In this document: positions 25,251-35,600 of the stretch, in pieces
How positions within the stretch are numbered: the stretch's first letter is position 1
Layout: the number at the start of each line of letters is the position of its first letter
DNA from: Shewanella inventionis
GTDB taxonomy: Bacteria > Pseudomonadota > Gammaproteobacteria > Enterobacterales > Shewanellaceae
DNA length: 46,512 nt
Assembly: GCF_014641855.1 (NCBI RefSeq)
Contig: NZ_BMII01000037.1
Location: forward strand, 1 to 46,512
Direction: 5' to 3'
Program-made: the position numbers and the translations under genes
Notes under the pieces: generated by a model
What the model was told of the DNA's origin: nothing
Seen by the model: the letters and a program-made list of their open reading frames with translations, nothing else
Databases searched by the model: none

Positions 25251-27347
25251 TTAGTTACGAGATTCTATAATCGCTTTTGCAATGTTTTGCGGTGCATCTG
25301 CGTACTTATAAAACTCCATAGAGTAAGAAGCACGGCCCTGAGATGCAGAGCGCAAATCAGTTGCATAACCAAACATTTCAGATAGAGGCACTACTGCATG
25401 AACAAGTTTAACACCTGCGATGCCATCGTCCATACCTTCAATTATGCCACGACGTCGGTTTAAATCACCAACTACATCGCCCATATAATCTTCAGGTGTA
25501 GTTACTTCTACTTTCATACAAGGTTCGAGCAACGCCGGGTTTGCATCTAGCGCACCCTGTTTGAAGCCCATAGAACCTGCAATTTTGAACGCCATTTCAT
25601 TCGAGTCCACATCATGATATGAACCATCGAACAATGTGACTTTCACATCCAGAACAGGATAACCAGCTAATACGCCGTTTTTCATCTGTTCCTGAATACC
25701 TTTGTCAACCGCAGGAATGTATTCACGCGGAATAACACCACCAACGACTTCATTGACAAATTCGTAGCCTGCACCCTCTTCGAGTGGTTCTAATCTGAGC
25801 CATACATGGCCAAATTGGCCACGACCACCAGATTGGCGTACAAATTTGCCTTCCACTTCCACTTTTGAACGAATGGTTTCACGATAAGCAACCTGAGGTT
25901 TACCTACGTTACATTCTACACTGAACTCGCGACGCATACGGTCAACGATAATGTCTAAGTGTAGCTCACCCATTCCAGATATTAGTGTTTGAGCTGATTC
26001 TTCGTTAGTTTCAACACGGAATGAAGGGTCTTCTGCTGCTAATTTTTGCAGCGCAATACCCATTTTATCCTGATCGGCTTTCGAACGAGGCTCAACGGCA
26101 ATGGTAATTACGGGTTCAGGGAACTCCATGCGTTCAAGAATCACTTTGTGATCTGTATCGCAAAGAGTATCACCAGTTGTTACATCTTTTAGACCTATAG
26201 CCGCGGCGATATCACCAGCACGTACTTCTTTTAGCTCAGTACGATCGTTTGCGTGCATTTGCACCATACGACCAATACGTTCACGCTTCTGTTTAACAGA
26301 ATTGTAAACCCCTGCGCCTGTCTCAAGTACGCCGGAATATACCCGGATAAAGGTAAGTGTTCCAACAAATGGATCAGTCGCAATTTTAAATGCCAATGCA
26401 GCAAAAGGCGCATTGTCATCTGATTTACGTTCAACTTCTTTTTCATCATCATCGATACCCTTGATTGCAGGTACATCGATAGGTGATGGTAAAAAGTCAA
26501 CAACAGCATCAAGAACCGCTTGCACACCTTTGTTCTTAAATGCAGAACCACAGGTAGCGAGGACGATCTCGTTGTTAATTGTGCGCTGACGCAGAGCTGC
26601 TTTAATCTCGGCTTCTGATAGCTCACCTTCTTCAAGGTATTTGTCCATCAGTTCATCTGAGGCTTCAGCTGCTGCTTCCACAAGATACTCATGCATTTCT
26701 GCAGCTTTTGCTGCGAGATCTGCAGGAATGTCTTCATATGTGAATGTCATACCCTGATCTGTTTCAGACCAGTTAATGGCTTTCATCTTTATTAAATCAA
26801 TAACGCCTTTGAAGTTTTCTTCAGAACCAATGTTTAATTGGATTGGCACACAAGTCGCACCAAGACGATTACGAATTTGTTTAATCACTCGGTCAAAATC
26901 TGCACCTGCACGGTCCATTTTGTTAACAAATACCATACGCGGAACGTGGTACTTGTCAGCTTGGCGCCATACGGTTTCAGATTGCGGTTCTACGCCTGAT
27001 GAGCCACAGAATACAACTACGGCCCCATCAAGTACGCGCAATGAACGCTCAACTTCAATCGTGAAGTCTACGTGACCTGGGGTATCGATGATATTAATAC
27101 GGTGTTCAGCGAACTGAGCTTCCATACCGCGCCAAAAAGTGGTTACAGCAGCTGAAGTGATAGTAATACCACGTTCTTGCTCTTGTACCATCCAGTCGGT
27201 CGTGGCGGCGCCGTCGTGCACCTCACCGATTTTATGAGACATACCGGTATAGAACAGAACACGTTCTGTTGTGGTAGTTTTACCTGCATCCACATGAGCA
27301 ACGATACCGATATTACGATAAAGCTCAATTGGGGTTGTACGAGCCAC
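25251..27347 (-). CDS. fusA: Elongation factor G
   Basis: 698 residues: G1 AHVDAGKTT (17-25), DTPGH (about 88) and NKMD (about 142), then domains II-V. Catalyses translocation, and ribosome recycling together with RRF. The standard str-operon location between rpsG and tufA marks it as the main EF-G. A strong hairpin in the rpsG-fusA spacer may set its relative expression. Confidence 0.97.
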   Translation of the reverse strand: MARTTPIELYRNIGIVAHVDAGKTTTTERVLFYTGMSHKIGEVHDGAATTDWMVQEQERGITITSAAVTTFWRGMEAQFAEHRINIIDTPGHVDFTIEVERSLRVLDGAVVVFCGSSGVEPQSETVWRQADKYHVPRMVFVNKMDRAGADFDRVIKQIRNRLGATCVPIQLNIGSEENFKGVIDLIKMKAINWSETDQGMTFTYEDIPADLAAKAAEMHEYLVEAAAEASDELMDKYLEEGELSEAEIKAALRQRTINNEIVLATCGSAFKNKGVQAVLDAVVDFLPSPIDVPAIKGIDDDEKEVERKSDDNAPFAALAFKIATDPFVGTLTFIRVYSGVLETGAGVYNSVKQKRERIGRMVQMHANDRTELKEVRAGDIAAAIGLKDVTTGDTLCDTDHKVILERMEFPEPVITIAVEPRSKADQDKMGIALQKLAAEDPSFRVETNEESAQTLISGMGELHLDIIVDRMRREFSVECNVGKPQVAYRETIRSKVEVEGKFVRQSGGRGQFGHVWLRLEPLEEGAGYEFVNEVVGGVIPREYIPAVDKGIQEQMKNGVLAGYPVLDVKVTLFDGSYHDVDSNEMAFKIAGSMGFKQGALDANPALLEPCMKVEVTTPEDYMGDVVGDLNRRRGIIEGMDDGIAGVKLVHAVVPLSEMFGYATDLRSASQGRASYSMEFYKYADAPQNIAKAIIESRN

Positions 27348-27396
27348 TATTTATACCCTCTCAACTAAAACTTTTGGTTTTAGCAATATCAACAAT

Positions 27397-27422
27397 ATGG
27401 AGCGGGCAAAAGCCCGCTCCAT
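27397..27422. other. Perfect 11-bp hairpin between rpsG and fusA
   Basis: Arms 27397-27407 and 27412-27422 are exact complements with a GC-rich core (GGAGCGGGC) and an AAAA (RNA: UUUU) loop. No U-run follows on the minus-strand RNA, so it is not a standard terminator. It could be an mRNA-processing or stability element within the str operon. Confidence 0.75.
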
Positions 27423-27426
27423 TATA

Positions 27427-27897
27427 TTACCAACGGTAATGAGCAAAGGCTTTGTTAGCTTCAGCCATGCGATGCACGTCTTCACGCTTCTTAACAGCAG
27501 TACCTTTGTTTTCAGACGCATCTAGCATTTCACCTGCTAGACGTAAAGCCATAGATTTTTCACCACGTTTGCGAGCAGCTTCAACTAACCAGCGCATCGC
27601 TAGTGCGTTACGACGCACTGGACGAACTTCACATGGTACTTGATAAGTTGAACCACCAACACGACGAGATTTAACCTCGACTGAAGGGCGAACGTTATCA
27701 AGGGCTGCTTCAAGGATAGTTAAATGATTTTCGCTTTTCTTTTCAGCGACAACATCTAATGCCTTGTAGATAATTTTTTCTGCAGTAGACTTTTTGCCGT
27801 CCTGCATAATGACGTTGATGAACTTAGCCAACAACTCACTGTGAAACTTTGGATCTGGTAGGATTTTACGTTGTCCTACAACGCGACGTCTTGGCAT
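27427..27897 (-). CDS. rpsG: 30S ribosomal protein S7
   Basis: 156 residues, MPRRRVVGQRKILPDPKFHS with the beta-hairpin near YQVPCEVRPVRRNALAMRWL. Nucleates 30S head assembly; in E. coli it represses rpsG translation by binding the rpsL-rpsG spacer. The spacer here is 82 nt. It is intact, in contrast to the rpsL just upstream. Confidence 0.98.
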   Translation of the reverse strand: MPRRRVVGQRKILPDPKFHSELLAKFINVIMQDGKKSTAEKIIYKALDVVAEKKSENHLTILEAALDNVRPSVEVKSRRVGGSTYQVPCEVRPVRRNALAMRWLVEAARKRGEKSMALRLAGEMLDASENKGTAVKKREDVHRMAEANKAFAHYRW

Positions 27898-27979
27898 ATC
27901 AATTCTCCGTATGCTTCAGGTATTTCCAAAACTGGAATGTCAAATAAATACTAGCTTGGCCTTACTTAAACGGGATACG

Positions 27980-28198
27980 TTAAGACTTAGGACGCTTAGC
28001 ACCGTACTTAGAACGGCCTTGGCGACGTGTAGTCACGCCAGCACAGTCTAATGCGCCACGAACAGTGTGGTAACGCACACCTGGTAAGTCTTTAACACGA
28101 CCACCACGGATGAGGATTACACTGTTCAACGCAGGCACATTAGTCTTTTCGACTTTTGGCGCGCGTGGCTTACGTACCAACTGGTTTACAGTTGCCAT
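27980..28198 (-). CDS. rpsL: 30S ribosomal protein S12 with an internal 52-residue deletion
   Basis: 72 residues instead of the usual 124. Residues 1-25 (MATVNQLVRKPRAPKVEKTN, then VPALN) run straight into SVILIRGGRVKDLPGVRYHT and continue to the normal end (KYGAKRPKS). Against the E. coli protein this is loss of residues 26-77, exactly 156 nt, with the frame kept. The missing part holds the PNS/LRK decoding loop, where most streptomycin-resistance sites lie, and the C-R-V-Y and GGEGH segments; Lys88/Asp89 (with-Met numbering) remain. The promoter, start and both flanks look normal. Such a protein is not expected to work in decoding, so either another rpsL copy exists or the deletion is an assembly or sample artefact. 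The start is ATG 28198; an upstream in-frame ATG (28231) is not conserved. Confidence 0.85.
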   Translation of the reverse strand: MATVNQLVRKPRAPKVEKTNVPALNSVILIRGGRVKDLPGVRYHTVRGALDCAGVTTRRQGRSKYGAKRPKS

Positions 28199-28273
28199 GT
28201 ATAGCTCCGACAGTTGATTTAAACTCAACAATTAGGTGTGAAAAATCTATATCCCACAATGGTGGGACGCGGA

Positions 28274-28302
28274 ATTTTAGAAAGGTAATGGCTGCCTGTC
28301 AA
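28274..28302 (-). promoter_or_regulatory. str operon promoter
   Basis: Minus strand: perfect -35 TTGACA (28297-28302), 17-nt spacer, -10 TAAAAT (28274-28279), discriminator TCCGCGTCCC. It directs rpsL-rpsG-fusA-tufA. A small leader hairpin (TCCCAC with GTGGGA, 28252-28267) follows at or just after the expected start site. Confidence 0.8.
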
Positions 28303-28333
28303 GAAATAGCCAACTTTTCGTGCAAATTCCAAT

Positions 28334-28360
28334 AAAAAAGGCGCCATTGGCGCCTTTTTT
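28334..28360 (-). terminator. rpoBC terminator
   Basis: A-run plus GGCGCC paired with GGCGCC plus T-run around an ATT loop (12-bp arms), 16 nt after the rpoC stop. Strong Rho-independent terminator, usable in both directions. Confidence 0.9.
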
Positions 28361-28375
28361 TAACATAACGCTAAC

Positions 28376-31300
28376 TTAATCTTGGCTACCAGCCAAATTT
28401 AGTAGATCCGCTAGGTTTTGTTCAGCTTCACTTGCTGTGACGGTTGCCACTTCAACGTTGCCTTTAGAGTTTGCAGATTTTGCACGCTCTTCATTACGCG
28501 TTTTATGGTAAGCATAACCAGTACCAGCAGGGATCAAACGACCTACGATTACGTTTTCTTTCAGACCACGTAATGGATCGCTCTTACCACCAACGGCTGC
28601 TTCAGTTAACACACGTGTGGTTTCCTGGAACGATGCAGCTGAAATGAATGATTCAGTAGCCAAAGATGCTTTGGTAATACCCAATAGTTCACGTTCATAC
28701 GTAGCTGGCGCTTTACCTTGAGCAATTAACTCACGGTTAGCGATTTTCACGCGTGAAACTTCAACTTGCTCGCCTTCTAAGAACTCACTGTCACCTGCAG
28801 ATGTGATTAAACACTTACGCAGCATTTGACGAATGATAACTTCGATGTGCTTGTCGTTGATCTTTACACCCTGTAAGCGGTAAACATCCTGTACTTCGTT
28901 CACAATGTAGTTTGCTACGTTGTGGATACCACGAAGACGTAAAATGTCATGTGCAGCTTCTGGGCCGTCAGCAATAACTTCACCACGTTCGACTTTTTCA
29001 CCTTCGAACACGTTTAAGTTACGCCATTTAGGGATCATCTCTTCATAGTGTTCACCACCATCAGCTGGTGTAATCACTAGACGACGCTTACCTTTTGTCT
29101 CTTTACCGAACGAGATAGTACCTGAGATTTCTGCAAGAATTGCAGGCTCTTTTGGCTTACGCGCTTCGAATAAGTCAGCAACACGTGGTAGACCACCGGT
29201 GATGTCGCGTGTTTTAGACGATTCTTGTGGAATACGTGCTAATGCGTCACCAACGTTGATTTTCGCGTTATCGTCTTTCGACACAATCGCGTTACCAGGT
29301 AAGAAGTATTGAGCTGGTACTTCAGTACCAGGGATCATTAGGTCGTTACCGTCAGCATCAACTAGACGAATGGCTGGACGTAATTCTTTACCTGCAGAAG
29401 TACGCGCACCAATTTCTAGTACAACAACTGAAGACAAACCAGTTAACTCGTCAGTTTGACGTGTCATGGTTACGCCGTCGATCATGTCAACAAACTTAAC
29501 ACTACCGGCTACTTCAGAGATAATTGGGTGAGTATGTGGATCCCAGTTTGCGATAATTTCGCCTGCTGCCACTTCACTGTCTTCTAACTTCTCTAATACG
29601 GTACCGTAAGGCACTTTATAACGCTCTTTCTCACGACCTAGCTCATCGATGATGGCTAACTCAGAAGAACGAGACACGATAACGAGTTTACCGTCGATGT
29701 TAGAAACATGCTTAGCATTGTGTAGCTTCAGAGAACCCGCGTTCTTAACTTGAACGTTGTTTTCTGCAGAAGCTCTCGATGCCGCACCACCAATGTGGAA
29801 CGTACGCATGGTTAACTGTGTACCTGGTTCACCAATTGACTGTGCTGCCACAACACCAATCGCTTCACCGTGGTTAATAATATGACCACGAGCCAAGTCA
29901 CGGCCGTAACATGCTGCACACACACCGAAGTCTGTTTCACAGGTAATTACAGAACGTACAATCACTTCATCGATGCTGTGCTCTTCTAGCGTATTACACC
30001 ATGCTTCATCAAGAAGTGTGTTGCGTGGTGCAAGTACTTCTTCTGTGCCTGGTTTCAATACGTCTACGGCAACAACTCGACCTAGAACGCGTTCACGTAA
30101 CGGCTCAACAACATCACCACCTTCAATCAGCGGTTTCATTGTTAGACCATGCTCAACACCACAGTCGTCTTCAATAACAACTAAGTCTTGTGCAACGTCT
30201 ACTAGACGACGTGTTAGGTAACCCGAGTTTGCTGTCTTCAATGCGGTATCGGCAAGACCTTTACGCGCACCGTGAGTAGAAATAAAGTACTGGAGTACGT
30301 TTAGGCCTTCACGGAAGTTAGCCACAATTGGGGTTTCGATGATTGAGCCGTCAGGCTTAGCCATCAGACCACGCATACCCGCAAGCTGACGGATCTGTGC
30401 AGCACTACCACGAGCGCCCGAGTCAGCCATCATATAGATGCTGTTAAACGATGCTTGTTTCTCTTCAACGCCGTCACGGTTAATCACTGTCTCAGATGAC
30501 AGGTTTTCCATCATTGCTTTAGAAACTTTTTCGTTAGCAGATGCCCAGATATCGATAACTTTGTTGTAACGCTCACCAGCGGTAACAAGACCTGACTGGA
30601 ACTGCTCTTGAATTTCAAGTACTTCAGCTTCTGCGTCGGCAACTAAGGTGTATTTCTCAGCTGGGATAACCATATCGTCAATACCAACAGAGGCACCTGA
30701 GATGGTCGCAAAACGGAAACCGGTATACATCAATTGGTCAGCAAAGATAACGGTATCTTTAAGACCTAGTTGACGATAACAGGTGTTCAATAGCTTAGAG
30801 ATCTGCTTCTTACCCATGTTTTGGTTAACCAAATCATATGATAAGCCTTCTGGCAGAATTAACGATAAAAGCGCACGACCAACAGTCGTATCTACGATAC
30901 GTGTGGCTTTAGTTCTTTCACCGTCATCAGCAATTGTGGTCTCAGTAATACGTACTTTAACGCGAGCATGTAGCTCAGCTGCACCAGTAGCATATGCTTT
31001 TTCTACTTCAGCAACTGAAGAGAAAGCCATACCTTCACCACGGCCATTAATACGCTCACGGCTGGTGTAGTATAAACCTAATACAACGTCTTGAGACGGT
31101 GTAATTACAGGCTCACCGTTAGCTGGTGACAGAATGTTGTTGGTTGACATCATCAACGCACGAGCTTCTAACTGAGCTTCAAGCGTTAATGGTACGTGAA
31201 CCGCCATTTGGTCACCGTCGAAGTCGGCGTTATATGCCGCACAAACTAACGGATGCAATTGAATTGCTTTACCTTCAATCAGAACAGGTTCAAATGCTTG

Positions 31301-32602
31301 AATACCTAGTCTGTGAAGTGTTGGTGCACGGTTAAGCATCACAGGATGTTCACGAATCACTTCGTCTAATACATCCCATACTTCAGCCTGTTCGCGTTCA
31401 ACCATCTTTTTAGCAGCTTTAATAGTTGTAGCTAAGCCACGACCTTCTAACTTGCCATAGATGAATGGTTTGAATAGCTCAAGTGCCATCTTCTTAGGAA
31501 GACCACACTGATGCAGACGTAAAGTAGGACCTACGGTAATTACCGAACGACCTGAATAGTCAACACGCTTACCTAGTAAGTTCTGACGGAAACGACCTTG
31601 CTTACCCTTGATCATATCAGCAAGAGATTTAAGCGGACGCTTGTTAGAACCGGTAATAGCACGACCGCGGCGACCGTTATCTAATAGCGCATCAACTGAC
31701 TCTTGTAACATACGCTTTTCGTTACGTACGATAATGTCAGGCGCAGCTAGATCTAACAGACGCTTCAAACGGTTGTTACGGTTAATTACGCGGCGGTATA
31801 GATCGTTAAGATCTGACGTCGCGAAACGACCACCATCTAACGGCACTAATGGACGTAGATCAGGTGGTAGAACCGGTAATACTTTTAAGATCATCCACTC
31901 TGGTTTGTTACCAGATGTGAAGAATGCTTCCATCAGCTTAAGGCGTTTTGTCACCTTTTTACGACGGGTTTCTGAGTTGATTGATGGCAACTCTTCGCGC
32001 ATTTGTTCGATCTGTTCTTCTAAGTTGATAGCACGTAGCAATTCTAAAACTGCTTCTGCACCCATCTTAGCTTCAAACTCGTCACCGTATTCTTCTAACG
32101 CATCAAGATACGTTTCTTCGGTAAGCATTTGGCCGCGCTCAAGCGTGGTCATGCCAGGCTCAATAACAACAAATGATTCGAAATACAGTACGCGTTCAAT
32201 ATCACGCAACGTCATATCAAGCATTAAGCCGATACGTGACGGAAGTGATTTTAAGAACCAAATGTGGGCAACTGGGCTAGCCAATTCAATGTGACCCATG
32301 CGCTCACGACGCACTTTAGTCTGGGTAACTTCTACGCCACACTTTTCACAAATCACACCACGGTGCTTAAGACGTTTGTATTTACCACACAAACATTCGT
32401 AATCTTTAACCGGACCAAAGATACGCGCACAGAACAAACCTTCACGCTCAGGCTTGAATGTACGGTAGTTAATGGTTTCTGGCTTCTTTACTTCACCAAA
32501 AGACCAAGAACGGATGAGATCTGGCGAAGCCAAACCAATTTTAATTCCGTTAAATTCTTCAGTCTTACTTTGCTGTTTAAGAAACTTTAATAAGTCTTTC
32601 AC
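28376..32602 (-). CDS. rpoC: RNA polymerase subunit beta'
   Basis: 1408 residues, one more than E. coli. The N-terminal zinc-finger cysteines are visible (CLCGKYKRLKHRGVICEKCG, about 70-90), the catalytic Mg-binding motif is NADFDGDQMAVH (about 458-469), and the second zinc site is CETDFGVCAACYGRD. Forms the catalytic core with RpoB. 82 nt after rpoB, followed by a strong terminator. Confidence 0.98.
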   Translation of the reverse strand: MKDLLKFLKQQSKTEEFNGIKIGLASPDLIRSWSFGEVKKPETINYRTFKPEREGLFCARIFGPVKDYECLCGKYKRLKHRGVICEKCGVEVTQTKVRRERMGHIELASPVAHIWFLKSLPSRIGLMLDMTLRDIERVLYFESFVVIEPGMTTLERGQMLTEETYLDALEEYGDEFEAKMGAEAVLELLRAINLEEQIEQMREELPSINSETRRKKVTKRLKLMEAFFTSGNKPEWMILKVLPVLPPDLRPLVPLDGGRFATSDLNDLYRRVINRNNRLKRLLDLAAPDIIVRNEKRMLQESVDALLDNGRRGRAITGSNKRPLKSLADMIKGKQGRFRQNLLGKRVDYSGRSVITVGPTLRLHQCGLPKKMALELFKPFIYGKLEGRGLATTIKAAKKMVEREQAEVWDVLDEVIREHPVMLNRAPTLHRLGIQAFEPVLIEGKAIQLHPLVCAAYNADFDGDQMAVHVPLTLEAQLEARALMMSTNNILSPANGEPVITPSQDVVLGLYYTSRERINGRGEGMAFSSVAEVEKAYATGAAELHARVKVRITETTIADDGERTKATRIVDTTVGRALLSLILPEGLSYDLVNQNMGKKQISKLLNTCYRQLGLKDTVIFADQLMYTGFRFATISGASVGIDDMVIPAEKYTLVADAEAEVLEIQEQFQSGLVTAGERYNKVIDIWASANEKVSKAMMENLSSETVINRDGVEEKQASFNSIYMMADSGARGSAAQIRQLAGMRGLMAKPDGSIIETPIVANFREGLNVLQYFISTHGARKGLADTALKTANSGYLTRRLVDVAQDLVVIEDDCGVEHGLTMKPLIEGGDVVEPLRERVLGRVVAVDVLKPGTEEVLAPRNTLLDEAWCNTLEEHSIDEVIVRSVITCETDFGVCAACYGRDLARGHIINHGEAIGVVAAQSIGEPGTQLTMRTFHIGGAASRASAENNVQVKNAGSLKLHNAKHVSNIDGKLVIVSRSSELAIIDELGREKERYKVPYGTVLEKLEDSEVAAGEIIANWDPHTHPIISEVAGSVKFVDMIDGVTMTRQTDELTGLSSVVVLEIGARTSAGKELRPAIRLVDADGNDLMIPGTEVPAQYFLPGNAIVSKDDNAKINVGDALARIPQESSKTRDITGGLPRVADLFEARKPKEPAILAEISGTISFGKETKGKRRLVITPADGGEHYEEMIPKWRNLNVFEGEKVERGEVIADGPEAAHDILRLRGIHNVANYIVNEVQDVYRLQGVKINDKHIEVIIRQMLRKCLITSAGDSEFLEGEQVEVSRVKIANRELIAQGKAPATYERELLGITKASLATESFISAASFQETTRVLTEAAVGGKSDPLRGLKENVIVGRLIPAGTGYAYHKTRNEERAKSANSKGNVEVATVTASEAEQNLADLLNLAGSQD

Positions 32603-32628
32603 GTTTCTCTCCTGAAGGAGTTAAACCA

Positions 32629-32652
32629 GGTGCTTTGCTGATGCAAAGCACC
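32629..32652. other. Perfect 10-bp hairpin in the rpoB-rpoC spacer
   Basis: Arms GGTGCTTTGC (32629-32638) and GCAAAGCACC (32643-32652) with a TGAT loop. No U-run follows. Probably a spacer RNA structure influencing rpoC translation or mRNA processing; the function is inferred. Confidence 0.6.
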
Positions 32653-32684
32653 CTTGGTTACCAAACATTGCTTAAGTGCGATGC

Positions 32685-35600
32685 TTACTCTTGGTCCAAC
32701 TCGATATTAATACCAAGTGAACGGATTTCCTTCAACAACACGTTGAAAGACTCAGGCATGCCTGGTTGCATCTGATGGTTACCGTCGACGATGTTTTTAT
32801 ACATCTGAGTACGACCGTTAACGTCATCTGACTTAACTGTTAGCATTTCTTGTAGAGTATAAGCTGCACCGTATGCTTCAAGTGCCCACACTTCCATCTC
32901 ACCGAAACGCTGACCACCGAATTGAGCTTTACCGCCCAATGGTTGTTGTGTTACTAAGCTGTACGAACCGGTTGAACGGGCGTGCATCTTGTCATCAACT
33001 AAGTGGTTCAGTTTGAGCATGTACATGTAACCTACAGTTACTTTACGCTCAAATTCGTTACCGGTACGGCCGTCACATAATGTTAACTGGCCTGACTCAG
33101 GTAAGCCTGCAAGAGCAAGCATTTGCTTGATCTCTTTCTCTTTAGCACCGTCGAATGCTGGTGTAGCAATCGGCACACCACCTTTAAGGTGAGTCGCTAA
33201 GCGCACAACTTCATCATCGCTGAACGAATTGATGTCAACACGCTGAAGCACGTCATCACCTAAATCGTATACTTGCTTGATGTAGTCGCGAAGTTCGGCA
33301 ATTTCACGCTGCTCTTCAAGCATAGCAGTGATCTTGTTACCAATACCTTTCGCTGCAGCACCCATGTGAACTTCAAGTACCTGACCGATGTTCATACGCG
33401 ATGGTACGCCCAATGGGTTAAGTACGATGTCTACAGGATTACCTTCTTCATCGTATGGCATGTCTTCGATTGGACAAATCTTCGAGATAACACCTTTGTT
33501 ACCATGACGACCCGCCATCTTGTCACCTGGTTGAATAGTACGTTTAACGGCTAAGTAAACCTTAACGATTTTCAGTACACCTGGTGCCAAGTCATCACCT
33601 TGAGTGATCTTGCGACGCTTAATTTCAAACTTCTTGTCAAAGTCAGCTTTTAGCTCTTCGTGCTGTTCAGCTAACTGCTCTAGTTCAGTTTGTTTTGCTT
33701 CGTCGTCGATAACTTGAATTAACACGTCTTTACGTGGGATTTCAGCTAATTTAGCTTCAGAATAACCCACAGACAGTAACAAGTTACGTGCACGGCTCAA
33801 TACACCTTCTTCAAGGATCTTGAACTCTTCACCTAAGTCTTTACGAGCTTGGCGTACGTGCATTTCTTCGATTTCAAGCGCGCGCTTGTCTTTTTCAACG
33901 CCGTCACGGGTAAATACCTGAACGTCGATGATGGTACCTTTTACTGAGTTAGGCACACGTAATGAGCTGTCCTTAACGTCAGAGGCTTTTTCACCAAAAA
34001 TAGCACGGAGTAGCTTCTCTTCTGGGGTTAATTGTGTTTCACCTTTAGGTGTCACTTTACCCACTAGAATGTCGCCACCTTTCACTTCAGCACCAATGTA
34101 AACGATACCTGATTCATCTAATTTAGATAAAGCAGACTCACCTACGTTTGGAATGTCAGCAGTGATTTCTTCGCTACCCAATTTAGTATCACGAGCAATA
34201 CAAGAAAGCTCTTGGATATGGATAGTTGTGAAACGATCTTCTTGCGCAACGCGCTCAGAAATTAAGATCGAGTCTTCGAAGTTATAACCGTTCCAAGGCA
34301 TGAACGCGATACGCATGTTTTGACCAAGAGCCAAATCACCTAAGTCGGTTGATGGACCATCGGCTAATACGTCACCACGAACCACTGGCTCGCCAACGAA
34401 ACAACAAGGACGTTGGTTAATACAGGTGTTTTGGTTTGAACGGGTATATTTAGTTAAGTTATAAATGTCGATACCGGCTTCGCCAGGGCGTAGCTCATCT
34501 TCATTTACTTTAACAACGATACGGCTTGCATCAACGTAGTCAACAACACCACCACGTTTAGCAGCAACAACCACACCTGAGTCAACAGCAAGTGTACGCT
34601 CAATACCAGTACCTACTAGCGGCTTATCAGCACGTAATGTAGGAACGGCTTGACGTTGCATGTTAGCACCCATCAATGCACGGTTAGCGTCATCGTGTTC
34701 TAAGAATGGAATAAGTGACGCTGCAACAGAAATAATCTGTTGTGGCGAAACGTCCATATATTGAACGTCAGCTGCACGCATAAAGGTTGATTCACCTTTA
34801 TGACGACACGCAATTTGCTCTTCAACCATACGGCCAGTAGAGTCAACTTCAATGTTTGCCTGTGCAATAACATAACGACCTTCTTCGATTGCTGATAAGT
34901 ATTCCACTTCATCAGTAATCACACCATCAACCACTTTGCGGTAAGGCGTTTCTAAGAAACCGTAAGAGTTAGTGCGTGCAAAACTTGCTAGCGAGTTGAT
35001 TAGACCAATGTTTGGACCTTCAGGGGTCTCAATTGGACATAAACGACCGTAGTGAGTTGGATGTACGTCACGTACTTCGAAGCCGGCACGTTCACGAGTT
35101 AAACCACCAGGGCCAAGTGCAGAAATACGACGCTTATGCGTTACTTCTGATAGCGGGTTGTTTTGATCCATGAACTGAGACAACTGTGAAGAACCGAAGA
35201 ATTCTTTCACTGCTGCAGAAATTGGCTTCGCATTAATTAAGTCTTGTGGCATAAGCTCGTTTAGATCGCCTAAAGATAGACGTTCACGAACAGCACGCTC
35301 AACACGAACTAAACCAACACGGAATTGGTTTTCTGCCATCTCACCTACGCTACGAATACGACGGTTACCTAAGTGGTCAATATCGTCGACTTCATCATAG
35401 CCGTTGCGGATTTCGATGATTTTCTTCATTACAGCAACGATGTCTTCTTTAGACAACACGCCATTACCTTCGTCTTCATCAATTTCAAGACGACGGTTGA
35501 ACTTCATACGACCTACTTTCGATAAGTCATAACGTTCTTCACTGAAGAATAAGTTTTGGAATAAACTTTCTGCTGCATCTTTGGTTGGTGGCTCGCCAGG

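Noticed and set aside
31608..32294. 228-codon plus-strand frame
   Set aside because: It lies wholly antisense to rpoC, with Ser/Arg-rich low-complexity composition typical of a codon shadow.
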